From Paraspadella gotoi (Eukaryota > Chaetognatha): DNA of 64,000 nucleotides. Of the stretch, positions 36,566-47,073 are shown in pieces. Position 1 is the stretch's first letter, and each line of letters opens with the position of its first letter. A program made the translations under genes and the position numbers. Location: contig CM119266.1 in the NCBI GenBank assembly GCA_051294375.1, forward strand, positions 1,865,554 through 1,929,553, given 5' to 3'. Under the pieces are notes generated by a model. That model did no database searches, was not told where the DNA came from, and saw nothing but the letters and a program-made list of their open reading frames with translations.

Positions 36566-37018
36566 GCAGGGACGCCGGTTTTCGTCGGCATGAAGGAGGA
36601 GGAGGAGAAAGAGGAGGAAGAGGAAGAGGAGGAAGAGGAGGAATAGAAGAGGAGGAAGAGGAGGAAGAGGAGGAATAGGAAGAGGAGGAATAAGAAGAGG
36701 AGGAATAGGAAGAGGAAGAAGAGGAGGAAGAGGAGGAAGAGGAAGAAGAATAGTAAGAGGAGGAAGAGGAAGAGGAGGAAGAGAAAGAATAGGAGGAAGA
36801 GTAAAAGGAGGAAGCGGAGGAGCAATGATGGAATATAAAGGGAAATCCCTTGATGTTTCTCTAATGGATGGCGCCTCGGAGGCGGCGGCGGCGGCGGAGG
36901 CGGCCGAGTCTCGCTGAAGTGTGTCTTACGGTCGCGTCGGTCGTGCGGCATTGGTACGCGCGTTCTGGTGAGCAGAGAAAAGCGAGGCCGGCGGTGAATT
37001 GGGCAGGTGTTTTGTTGG
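36361..37018 (-). CDS. two-exon 3' end of an unrecognised gene (model)
   Basis: On the minus strand, exon 1 (37018 to 36930) follows CTCGAATATAG and ends at a strong donor GCGACC/GTAAGA. It reads NKTPAQFTAGLAFLCSPE then RAYQCRTTDAT and ends in phase 0. Exon 2 (36429 to 36361) follows GGGGGCAG and reads GIMVENYMSMDDGGMASIMF, GI, stop, also starting in phase 0, so the two join cleanly. The 500-bp intron holds (GAC)n and (GAGGAA)n repeats. Weak points: exon 2 has no clear polypyrimidine tract, and the first exon of the gene was not found. No family recognised. Confidence 0.4.
36529..36835. repeat. (GTC)n then (GAGGAA)n repeats
   Basis: About eleven GTC units at 36532-36565, then about 240 bp of GAGGAA/GAGGAG hexamers with AATA interruptions. 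Long Glu/Phe-Leu frames here are artefacts. Confidence 0.9.
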
Positions 37019-37089
37019 CTATATTCGAGAGATGACATAGGAAGCAGGTACATCAGATACTGTGGTTCTTTGCCTCGCGGGAGCACTTT

Positions 37090-38500
37090 CTTGTACTCTC
37101 TCTCTTCTCTCTCTTTCTTTCTTCCCTTCTCTCTTACTCCCGCATCATCTCTCTCTCTCCGTCTCTCAATCGTCTCCGTCTCTCTCCTCTCTCTTTCTTC
37201 GGCCTCATTTTCGTCGGCGGTCAACAGACGCGAGGAATCTCAGAAGGAATCAACGAAAAAGATTGCAACAAACTTCAAACAGAATCACGACTCATCAACT
37301 ACCAAACGACAAAAAAAAAAACAACTCAATAATTCGATACTAACCTACGAATAACCTATATAGCGCAGTCCTTCTTTCTCTTTCGCGGTCTTTGCTAACC
37401 ACTCCTCTCTTCAACGTCTTTTATTACCTATCTTTTATCTATCCATCTCTCAAAATATGCATATATACGATCTATCCTTGTATCTATCAAATTTTTATTT
37501 TTTTATTATCTATTAATTTATTATTCTATCTTTCCCAACTTATAGTATCCCAATTTATATCAAACTATTCTTTATAACCTCGTCAATAGTTCATCTCTTG
37601 TATACACCCAAATATATCTGTATATGCTATAATATCATTTTTCATGTCTGTACCCATTCATTTACATACTTTTACAACAAGTCAAATTCGGGCCCAGAAT
37701 TCCAGCCCTCACCCCATCCCTAACTTCCAGCCTTAGCCCTTTACGTCCAACCACTCCTCCCCAGCCTGCCTTAACCCCGCATTTCTGCTCATCCCAGCCA
37801 AACTTACCGCCCGCTACATCGATCTCCCGACCTCATCCCTCGCACCCAACGTGACCTTGTCTCACTTGGAATCTCTTAACTTACACACTTTAACACGCAC
37901 ACCCCTGATACCGTGACGCCTCGTCGTAACTTGCCCGTTGTTCTCCTCTCTCTTGTTCTCTCTCTCTCTCCCTCTGCTCTCTCTCTCTCCCTCTCAACCC
38001 CCCCCGCCTAAAGCGGGGGGGGGGGGAGGCACTTTTTATGTTTTTTCCCCAAAGATTTCTCGACGTAAATCTTAAATCGCCGAAAGCGAGGGCTTAAGGA
38101 GCACCCAAGCAGGGTCCCCAGGGTTCGGGTCGCGAACAGAAACATCCAATGTAAACTATGCTTCTCTCCGGTCGCTTTTTTTATATTCTTTCTTTTAACC
38201 TTTTTTTCAATTTTTTTATGGGTGGACAGAGTCTAAGCGCCCTTTCGTTTTTTTTGTTATTCTTTTTTTGTTATTGTGGTTTTTTATTTTCTTTTCCACT
38301 TTTTTGTTCGGTTTTATAGGTTTATGTTTAATGTTTGTCGATTTTTGAACTGGATTTTCCTTGATCTTTTTGGTGTGAAGACAGAGAGAAGATGTATTAT
38401 TTTTCTACTGAACAAGACTCGGGGGAGATTTTTTTTTCATTAGGGGGGTGTGTGAGGAGCTGGGGGGAGCCAGGTAGGCATAAATATGAGTGCTTTTATA
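37090..38500. other. simple-sequence and C-rich DNA, no gene supported
   Basis: (CT)-rich at 37095-37200, AT-rich to 37680, C-rich to 37920, G/C homopolymers near 37995-38030, then T-rich. A plus-strand open stretch at 37738-37914 containing LTARYIDLPTSSLAPNVTLS lacks a convincing acceptor and sits in C-rich DNA with few possible stops. Confidence 0.4.
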
Positions 38501-38857
38501 CCGACTCAATGAATGGCTGAATTGACAACGTTTATGGACCCAACTTTTGGGGGTTTCCTAACTTACTTTTATTTTTTTTTTTCTTTAATCTTTCGTTGGC
38601 GCAAGACGAGATGCCTCTTTCCATGCGGACTCTCATTTTTGTTTTGGTTTGCGTCGGGTCTGTTTGAGGCTGGTCTGTCTGTTTGTCGGCGCATACCTTT
38701 TATTTTGGTCCTGGTAGTCTTTTGTGTCGTTCTCTGTCTACCCCGCTTTCAAGTACGGAATAATTTCGAAAGATAAAGGAAGCCGAAAAATAAAGTGAAA
38801 AGTGGTAGTAAATAAAAATAATTGCAGAAGACGCCACGTGATCGAGTGACATACAAC

Positions 38858-38950
38858 ACTACATACATACATACATAGCCTACATAGCATACATACAATC
38901 ATCATACATAACATACAGGAAAAGAGTGACCCACCTATACATACTTTTGA
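38858..38950. repeat. (ATAC)n microsatellite, noisy copy
   Basis: Irregular ACATAC units, the counterpart of the regular array at 44050-44108. Confidence 0.85.
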
Positions 38951-41854
38951 GGGAAAGTATAGAGAAGTTACACTTGAATATTTGCTCGACTCTAATAATT
39001 CTAGGAGAGGATCAAGTAGTCAAATTTGGAAATTCATTGTTACATTTTATGTCATTGGTACAGTCAAATTAAGCGGTACCTTTTCATTTCGGGTTGTGTT
39101 TATGCCGAGACGTAAACTTATTGGACTCGAGACGATACAGGCACAAATAAATTTTTACTTTTCTTGGGGAACAATAGGATTTACACCCCTGGAACGTTCA
39201 ACTTGAGCATGTTCAGATGATATAGACACTGTTCTGTATCGTCTCCTAACCTCAAAATACAAAACACGATTTTTTCCAAAAGATCAGTACACAACGAGAT
39301 TCACATCAAACTTTTTCTCGATAGATCCTATTAAAAGGAGTGTCGGTTAAGCGGAAACGAACCCGAACCCCGACGACTTGTTACGAAAGAGACGAGGAAG
39401 ACGACAGAGGCGATTGATATTATCGATATTAAACGACTATTTTATATTTAGGAACAGACGATTCACGAACGCCACAAATATCGGAGAAGCATGTATTGAA
39501 TGACGACTTTAGCCACAGAATTAACGATTGACGTAGCGACAAAAGAAATCTGTATGAAGACAAAACCAGACCTGATGATGTATTGATTCGGAAAATGAGG
39601 GCAGACCGACGACTTAGACAAGAGAAGACGATGAAGATCCGATCAGAACGAACTGAAATTAATCAGACTCACGCAGGCTTTGAAAAGAAATCAATAGTAT
39701 CGACAAAGAGGGTATAGAGACGAAATTAAGATATTGACGATTACGAGAAAACTGTATTGAAAACGATGCGACTTAGACAGATGACTCTGATATCGTACTG
39801 TTCGGAAAGTAAGACGATGAAGACTGTAACCAGTATTCGATGATGAATACCCTGACCCTGAACTAGACGCCCTAGACTACCGTTATTAGGCACGGGACAT
39901 ACTAGCAAGAGCGAGATTTGCGGAGACATGACTTAGAGTACAGAACACACATAATTTTGAACGTAATGCCACTGCAACGATCGACGCACTGACAAATATA
40001 TGTTATAAGTATTATAAGACGGAGACAGATATTCACCGAACGATATAATCGAGCGACGACGACAAAGAAGACGATTGAAGACTGACAGCCAGGGCGATGA
40101 ACGATGACAGACGACGTATCGACGATCTAAGAGTAGCGATGAAGACGACAGACCTCGATTACGACTGTGAACGACGGAAACGACTTGATCAAAGATAGCG
40201 ATTGGAAGACGACAGACGATGTTAACGATCGACTCCAGACGTTGTAATCAGACGACTTGATAGAACACGATGAAGACGAACACCGATCGTATGCCCAACG
40301 AGACGACGACGACGACAAAGAAGACGATGAATGACGCAGACGACGACCGGACGACGTGAGACGACCTGCAGAATGGAATGAGGCCTTCCGCCTTCCGCGA
40401 TCTAAAATTTAAACTTGCAAAGTGACGGGAAATGGTAAAAAAAGTTCAAGTTTTAATCGTTCAAATTGTATTAGATTAATTGATTTTTAATTTTATGAAT
40501 AGACAATTGGGAAAAAATGAGGGAAACTGATACAAATACAAAAATCTTAACCTGAATAGCTACATTGTAGAATTTAAAAGCTGTTTTGCTAAAAAAAAAA
40601 AAAAATCGGAGATTTTAGAAAGAAGATTGTAAAAAGCGAACAAAAAGGCAATCGGCGGATCGACTTTAAACGCGAAACTGGATAGCAAGGGTTCATCCGT
40701 TTAGGAAAATTATAAAATAATAAAACTAGTTCCTGCTTCCTTGTATTACAGGACTAGATGAAACAAAAAGAACAGTTTAGTCTGAGAAAATTCATGGAAC
40801 AAATTAATTAGAACCAGAAAATTAAACTCGGGCATCTTTTTAAAAAAACAATTATCGAGGCCAACCATCGAGGCCAATAATCAAACGCACAGATAATGCA
40901 ATCATCCCAAGAATTCAAACGTGAAATGACCCAAAACGACGAATGGACAAAGATGAATTTTTCGTTTCCCGTCTCTTTCCTTCTTTCCGGTTTCGCGCCG
41001 TCAACTCGCAGTACCCCTCAGTAATGGAAATAAAGGATTCCAATGTGAACGGGTAGGATTTCTAACTCAAATGTTTTTTTTAATTAAATTATATTATATA
41101 TAATTAACATAAATAATAAAAATATTTCAATTAGAATTTTTAGAATATAATGAGTGTTTCCCATATTAATATTTGTTTACAGAACAGAACAATTAAAGCA
41201 AAAAAAAAAATTAAGCATGCGATTTTTTGGTTAATCAAGTCGAATGTGAAAAATTTCCAAAATTTCTTGTTTCACTGTTTAAATTGTTTAGATTTTATTT
41301 CGTTTTAATTTTTCATTGTTTATGTCTCTCTTTTTAGTTTTATTTTTATTATTCGAATCTAATTAATATTTTAAAAAAATTAATAATTTGTTTTTTGCGT
41401 CAGAGGATTCGTCTTTCAAAAACATTTTGAACAAAAACCAACACAAATCGGTCAAGACTTACTTCCGTAACGAGTTAGAAAAAAGAAAAAGAAGAAACAC
41501 CCCCCTATGCGCTTCGCTCGTCCGCTTTCTTATTGGGAATCCTAGCCGTTGTTTCTCTCGGCGTCTGCTCCTTTGGTGATTTTTTTATGCCACTATGAAC
41601 AACTTAAATATTACTTAAAAAAAATATATTCAGTGAACCTTATCGGTAATGGGGAAGGAATGGATATTTTTTAAAACTTGATAATCACCATAGATATTTA
41701 AAGGAATACTAATTTGGGATGATAACTTTCCAATACATATCTCGTCCGTCTTTTTCTTTTCCGTCCTGTCTGAACTGTCCCGCTCTCCCTCACATCAGCC
41801 CCCCCTCCCCTCCTTTTCCTCTACCCCCACCTAACGCCTCACAATAAAGGACGG

Positions 41855-42134
41855 TACGACTGGCGCGTGGTTCATCTCCATTCCCGCTTCTTCTCTCCGG
41901 CGTCATGTCGCTGCACTTGCATGAATATCCCGAGCGGCAGCCAATCGTCTGGCCTCGATCAAGCGCTCTCTCTCCCTCTGTCGTCCTCCGCCGTCGTGGA
42001 CGATTGATCGCCATCGTCGGCTGCTGTTACGAAAATTTTGTTCCGTGTCGATTCTTCGCCGAGAAGAAAACCAGATTGTACGAGACAATGGAGTATCGGG
42101 CGAGGAACGACGGAAGGCGAGAAGCCACTGGTAG
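41855..42134 (+). pseudogene. frameshifted copy of the transmembrane exon at 46458
   Basis: Aligns with 46458-46722 including CTTGCATG, TATCCCGAGCG, GATTCTTCGCCGAGAAGAA and GGAGTATCGGGCGAGGA, but has extra bases that break the frame several times. Likely an assembly-error copy rather than a biological pseudogene. Confidence 0.75.
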
Positions 42135-42484
42135 AGACGGACGAGCGGAACGGATTGAAGAATGATTTGGTCCGAGAGTAGAAAATAAAAAAAAACTAAT
42201 GGGGAAAAAATAAAATGTGTGTTATTCAGGTTAAAAAAATATATGTTGATAAAATTAATCGATGGCCTCAAAACTTGATAGCACTTAAACAATAAAAACA
42301 TTATAATCTCAAAAGAAAAAAAAATAAACCATCTATTAAATTTGGTTTCAGTTTTAAAAAATTATTATCATTGTAGTTTCAAAAAAAAAAAAAAAAAAAG
42401 AAACGCAACATCGAATCAAAATCACGATCAAAGTGAAAGTTTTTTTTTTATATATAATTCATAATGAACAATCCATGATTTATG

Positions 42485-43755
42485 GTCGAATTTTACATTG
42501 GGCTTTCAGGGCCTCGTTATCCCCTCCTACAACCACTTTCCCTTTCATCTAAAAAAACCCGGCCAGGTATCTCCTGCGTCTAACGTGAACTACCCTCACA
42601 CCCTCCTGCGGACCACGCGCGAGGTGGAATCCGACGAGTTCTGCTTCACGAGTCCAATCAAGCTGGCGACTTACGGATTCTTCAATGGATTCGAGGTGGA
42701 TGAAGATTGCAGGTCGCCGCCAAAGGGATATGCGGAGGAATAGATGGTAGGAAGGTGGAGGCGGAGGGGGGAGTGGTGGGAGAAAAGGGAGGAGCCATAT
42801 TGTGTTTATTGGTAATTTGTTATATTATTTGACACTCCTCCGTGTCATCTTCTGTCATCGCAGATCTGCACTAATTGGATCAGTCGTAGCGTGTCTGTAG
42901 ATTATGTCTCTGTGCACAATGCCAATTCGTGTGAAGTACGAACACGCTTTGTTCGTCCTGGTCATTTATTCCTTCAGTCTGGCTGTTTATTTTTCCCCCC
43001 GAATCTCTAAAAGTCCGTCTCTTCGTCAGACTCTTTTCTTGAATTCCCTCCAATTTCCTTCGACCCCATCTCGGCCGCCCGCCACGTCGCTTTCCCTTTC
43101 GAATAAAAGGTTAATTTAACCGACGCAATCAAGAATGTGGAGGGCCGGTGGGCGTGGAAAGGAAAGACTTCTTTCGGGGGGTGGGCGCCGGGTCGCAAAT
43201 CCGTCCGGGGAGATTCTCATTGCGGTTGGGAATCCACTGCGGGGGAGGGTTTCCCCGACAACAATGCTCGGTCTCACCGTCCCGACGTCCATATGCTGCG
43301 CCAACGGCTCCTCCTCACAGGCCTTGGCAGCGTCCTGCAATACCCCAGCAGTGCAGCGCTGCAGAGGCGGTCAAGTGCAAGCTTCCCGGAGTCCGTGCAA
43401 TGGTGAATTGAAGGGAAACCACATCAAATGGTCAAACACATATGTATGCGGCGTACAATCGTTGTTAAATGTATATCTATGATATGGTCTCAAATATTCT
43501 TAGTTTTTTGGATTAGCCAACAATATGGTGCTATGATTACTTTTCTTGTATCTTGTTTGGAAAGAAATTCATACATCGATCAGAGTAACAATATAAATTG
43601 TTCTCCATTTTATCAAATATTACGTTCACATAAGAATCAATTTAAAAAAAAAACAACAAAAAACAAACTAATTCTTCTCTCCGTAAATTCGCTTCAAGTC
43701 GAATACGTAACGATGTGTTCGAACACAGTTGTAATCTGCATCGCAAGAACCAAAC
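42485..43755 (+). pseudogene. frameshifted copy of EB-module exons
   Basis: Counterparts of the first three exons of the gene at 47074-48763 lie near 42485-42710, 43214-43407 and 43696-43752. The first keeps DEFCFTSPIKLATYGFFNGF intact; the EB exon and the third exon contain extra or missing bases that shift the frame. The last two exons have no copy here, so this cannot make the protein. Confidence 0.8.
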
Positions 43756-44049
43756 TGCGTGTCAGTTCCCAACGAGAATCTTTAAAATAAATCATTTTGG
43801 GATTAAANNNNNNNNNNNNNNNNNNNNNNNNNTTTTTTTTTTTTTTATCTCGCCCAAAGACTCAATCCTCTTTCCATGCGGATTCATTTTTGTTTTTTCG
43901 TCTGTCTGTTTGAGTCTGGTCTGTCTGTTTGTCGGCGCATATGTCCGTGCGTCTGTTTCACGCTTCAAAGACGGAATAAATTTCGAAATTGGAAGCCGAA
44001 AAAAAAGTGAAAAGGGAGAAAAAATATTGCAAAGACGCAGGAATCGAGT

Positions 44050-44108
44050 GACATACATACATACATACATACATACCTACATACATACATACATACATAC
44101 ATACATAC
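44050..44108. repeat. (ATAC)n microsatellite
   Basis: About 14 ATAC units with one CC interruption. Confidence 0.95.
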
Positions 44109-44211
44109 AGGAAAAGAGTGACATACATACTTTGACGAAGATGAGAAGTTAACTGAATATTGCTCGACTTAATAAACGTAGAATCAAGAGCATGGAAATC
44201 ATGTTACAGCA

Positions 44212-44308
44212 TGACGTCAATTAACGGATGCCAACTAACTTTGGCATCACGTAAGCAATTACTATGGTTTCAATGACGTCAACGCAGCGCAGATTGGCGT
44301 TACGCCAA
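44212..44308. promoter_or_regulatory. paired CRE motifs and an NF-I-like palindrome
   Basis: Two full TGACGTCA sites (44212-44219 and 44274-44281), the consensus for CREB/ATF factors, are 62 bp apart, followed by TTGGC-N5-GCCAA (44294-44308), the full NF-I palindrome. GATGCCA..TGGCATC forms a short inverted repeat between the CREs. They lie about 2.1 kb upstream of the first exon candidate of this region, separated by a gap. Function is inferred from motifs only. Confidence 0.4.
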
Positions 44309-44378
44309 CAAACGATTCCACGTCGTCAACAGACCGAGATTCACTCAACTTTTTCTCGAAGATTTAATGAGAGGCGGG

Positions 44379-45035
44379 NNNNNNNNNNNNNNNNNNNNNN
44401 NNNNNNNNNNNNNNNNNNNNNNNNNNNNNNNNNNNNNNNNNNNNNNNNNNNNNNNNNNNNNNNNNNNNNNNNNNNNNNNNNNNNNNNNNNNNNNNNNNNN
44501 NNNNNNNNNNNNNNNNNNNNNNNNNNNNNNNNNNNNNNNNNNNNNNNNNNNNNNNNNNNNNNNNNNNNNNNNNNNNNNNNNNNNNNNNNNNNNNNNNNNN
44601 NNNNNNNNNNNNNNNNNNNNNNNNNNNNNNNNNNNNNNNNNNNNNNNNNNNNNNNNNNNNNNNNNNNNNNNNNNNNNNNNNNNNNNNNNNNNNNNNNNNN
44701 NNNNNNNNNNNNNNNNNNNNNNNNNNNNNNNNNNNNNNNNNNNNNNNNNNNNNNNNNNNNNNNNNNNNNNNNNNNNNNNNNNNNNNNNNNNNNNNNNNNN
44801 NNNNNNNNNNNNNNNNNNNNNNNNNNNNNNNNNNNNNNNNNNNNNNNNNNNNNNNNNNNNNNNNNNNNNNNNNNNNNNNNNNNNNNNNNNNNNNNNNNNN
44901 NNNNNNNNNNNNNNNNNNNNNNNNNNNNNNNNNNNNNNNNNNNNNNNNNNNNNNNNNNNNNNNNNNNNNNNNNNNNNNNNNNNNNNNNNNNNNNNNNNNN
45001 NNNNNNNNNNNNNNNNNNNNNNNNNNNNNNNNNNN
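44379..45035. other. assembly gap (657 N)
   Basis: The right flank is GACGAAGACGAC-type repeat; the noisy first copy suggests about 1 kb of this repeat fills it. Confidence 0.95.
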
Positions 45036-46457
45036 AAGACGATGAAGACGACAGACGACGACGACGACGACGACCTGCAGAATGGAAATGAGGCCTTCCG
45101 CCTCCGCGGATCGAATTAACTTGCAAAGTGACGAAATGGTAAAAAGTTCAAGTTTTTAATCGTTCAAATTGTATTAGATTAATTGATTTTTAATTTTATG
45201 AATACAATTGGAAAAAAATGAGGGAAAACTTGATACAAATACAAAAAAATCTTAACCTGATAGCTACATTGTAGAATTTAAAACTGTTTCTAAAAAAAAA
45301 AAAATCGGAGATTAGAAAGAAGATGTAAAAGCGAACAAAAGGCAATCGGCGATCGACTTTAAACGCGAAACCGGATACAGGGTTCATCGTTTAGAAATTA
45401 TAAATAATAAAACTAGTTCCCTGCTTCCCTGTATTACAGGACTAGATGAAACAAAAAGAACAGTTAGTCTGAGAAATTCATGGAACAAATTAATTAGACC
45501 AGAAAATTAAACTCGGGCATCTTTTAAAAAACCAATTATCGAGGCCAACCATCGAGGCCAATAATCAAACCCAATAATCAAACCCAATAATCAAACGGAA
45601 TCGACCCAAAACGACGATGGACAAAGATGAATTTTCGTTTCCTCTTCTTTCTTCTTTCGGTTTCGCCGCCGTCACTCGCAGACTCAGTAATCGGAATAAA
45701 GGATCCAATGTGAACGGTAGGATTTCTACTCAAATGTTTTTTAATTAAATTATATTATATTATGTTAACATAAATAATAAATTATTTCATTAGAATTTTT
45801 TAGAATATAATGAAGTGTTTCCATATTAATATTTGTTTACAGAACAGAACAATTTAGCAAAAAAAAAATTAAGATGCATTTTGGTTAATCAAGTCGAATG
45901 TGAAAATTTCAAAATTTCTTGTTTCACTTTTTAAATTGTTTAGATTTATTTCGTTTTATTTCCATTGTTTATGTCTCTCTTTTATTTTTATTTTAATTAT
46001 CGAAATCTAATAATATTTTAAAAAAATTATAATTTGTTTTTGCGTCAGAGGATTCGTCTTTCAAACATTTGAACAAAAACAACAACAAAATCGGTCAAAC
46101 TTCTTCCGACGAGTTAGAAAAGAAAAAGAAGAAACACCCCCATGCGGCTTCGCTCGTCGCTTTCTTATTGGGAATCTTAGCCGTTGTTCTCTCAGGCGTC
46201 TGCTCTTGGTGATTTTGATACCACTATGAACATACTTTGAAATATTACTTAAAAAAATAATTCAGGAAACCTTATCGGTAATGGGAAGGAATGGAATATT
46301 TTTTAAAACTTGATAATCAACCATAGAATTTAGGATACTAATTTGGATGATAACTTTCAATACATATCTCTCCGTCTTTTTCTGTCCGTCTGTCTGACTG
46401 TCCCGCTCTCCCTCCCTCCTTTCTCTACCCCCACCCCTAACGCCTCACGAATAAAAG

Positions 46458-46722
46458 GTACTGGTACGACTGGCCGTGGTTCATCTCCATTCCCGCTCTT
46501 CTCTCCGGCGTCATGTCGCTCACTTGCATGGAATATCCCGAGCGCGCCATCGTCTGGGCCTCGATCAGCGCCTCTCTCTCTGTCGTCTCGCTCTCGTGGA
46601 CGATTTCGGCCATCGTCCTCTGTTACGAATTTTGTCCGTGTCGATTCTTCGCCGAGAAGAAACAGATGTACAGACAGATGGAGTATCGGGCGAGGACGAC
46701 GGAAGGCGAGAGCCACTGGTAG
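46458..46722 (+). CDS. exon encoding two transmembrane segments; probable C-terminus of a membrane protein
   Basis: A pyrimidine-rich tract and acceptor AATAAAAG precede an open frame of 87 codons to TAG. It starts YWYDWPWFISIPALLSGVMS (hydrophobic segment 1), then AIVWASISASLSVVSLSW.. (segment 2), then a CYEFCPCRFF cysteine cluster typical of a membrane-proximal cytoplasmic face and a charged tail ending TTEGESHW. An AATAAA lies at 46794, 72 nt past the stop, supporting a terminal exon. Alternatively a donor at CACTG/GTAGAG (46719) could join it in phase to the EB/EGF exon at 47074. Upstream exons were not found; 45040-46440 is AT-rich. No family assigned. Confidence 0.5.
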
Positions 46723-47073
46723 AGACGACGAGCGGACGATTGAGAAATGATTTTGGTCGAGAGTAGAAAAAAAAAAGACTAATGGGGAAAAAAAATAAAA
46801 TGTGTGTTATTCAGGTTAAAAAAAATAATGTTTGATAAAATTAATCGATGGCCTCAAAACTTGATAGCCTTAAAACAAAATTAAACATTATAAATCTCAA
46901 AAAAAGAAAAAAAACAAATCTATTAATTTTTTTCAGTTTTAAAAATTATTATCATTGTAGTTTTTCAAAAAAAAAAAAAAAAAAAAACCAACATCGAAAT
47001 CAAATCACGATCAAAGTGAAAGTTTTTTTTTTATTTATATATATATTCATAAATGAAACAATCCATGATTTAG

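Larger units (their letters stand above)
38560..43807 (+). repeat. first copy of a large duplication, indel-riddled
   Basis: Matches 43833-48240 in order through almost its whole length, but with one-to-few-base insertions and deletions throughout, including inside homopolymers and codons. For example, the tract from 40375 matches 45073 with scattered extra bases. It spans the sequence that is a 657-N gap in the second copy (here a GACGAAGACGAC-type repeat at about 39350-40330). Most likely a poorly corrected long-read gap-fill placed beside its true locus; a real diverged duplicate is the alternative. Confidence 0.85.

Noticed and set aside
37738-37914. Plus-strand open stretch of about 56 codons
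   Set aside because: C-rich sequence with few possible stops and no good acceptor or start codon.
44264-45126. Long frames spanning the 657-N gap
   Set aside because: Almost entirely unknown bases; flanks are regulatory-like DNA and a trinucleotide repeat.
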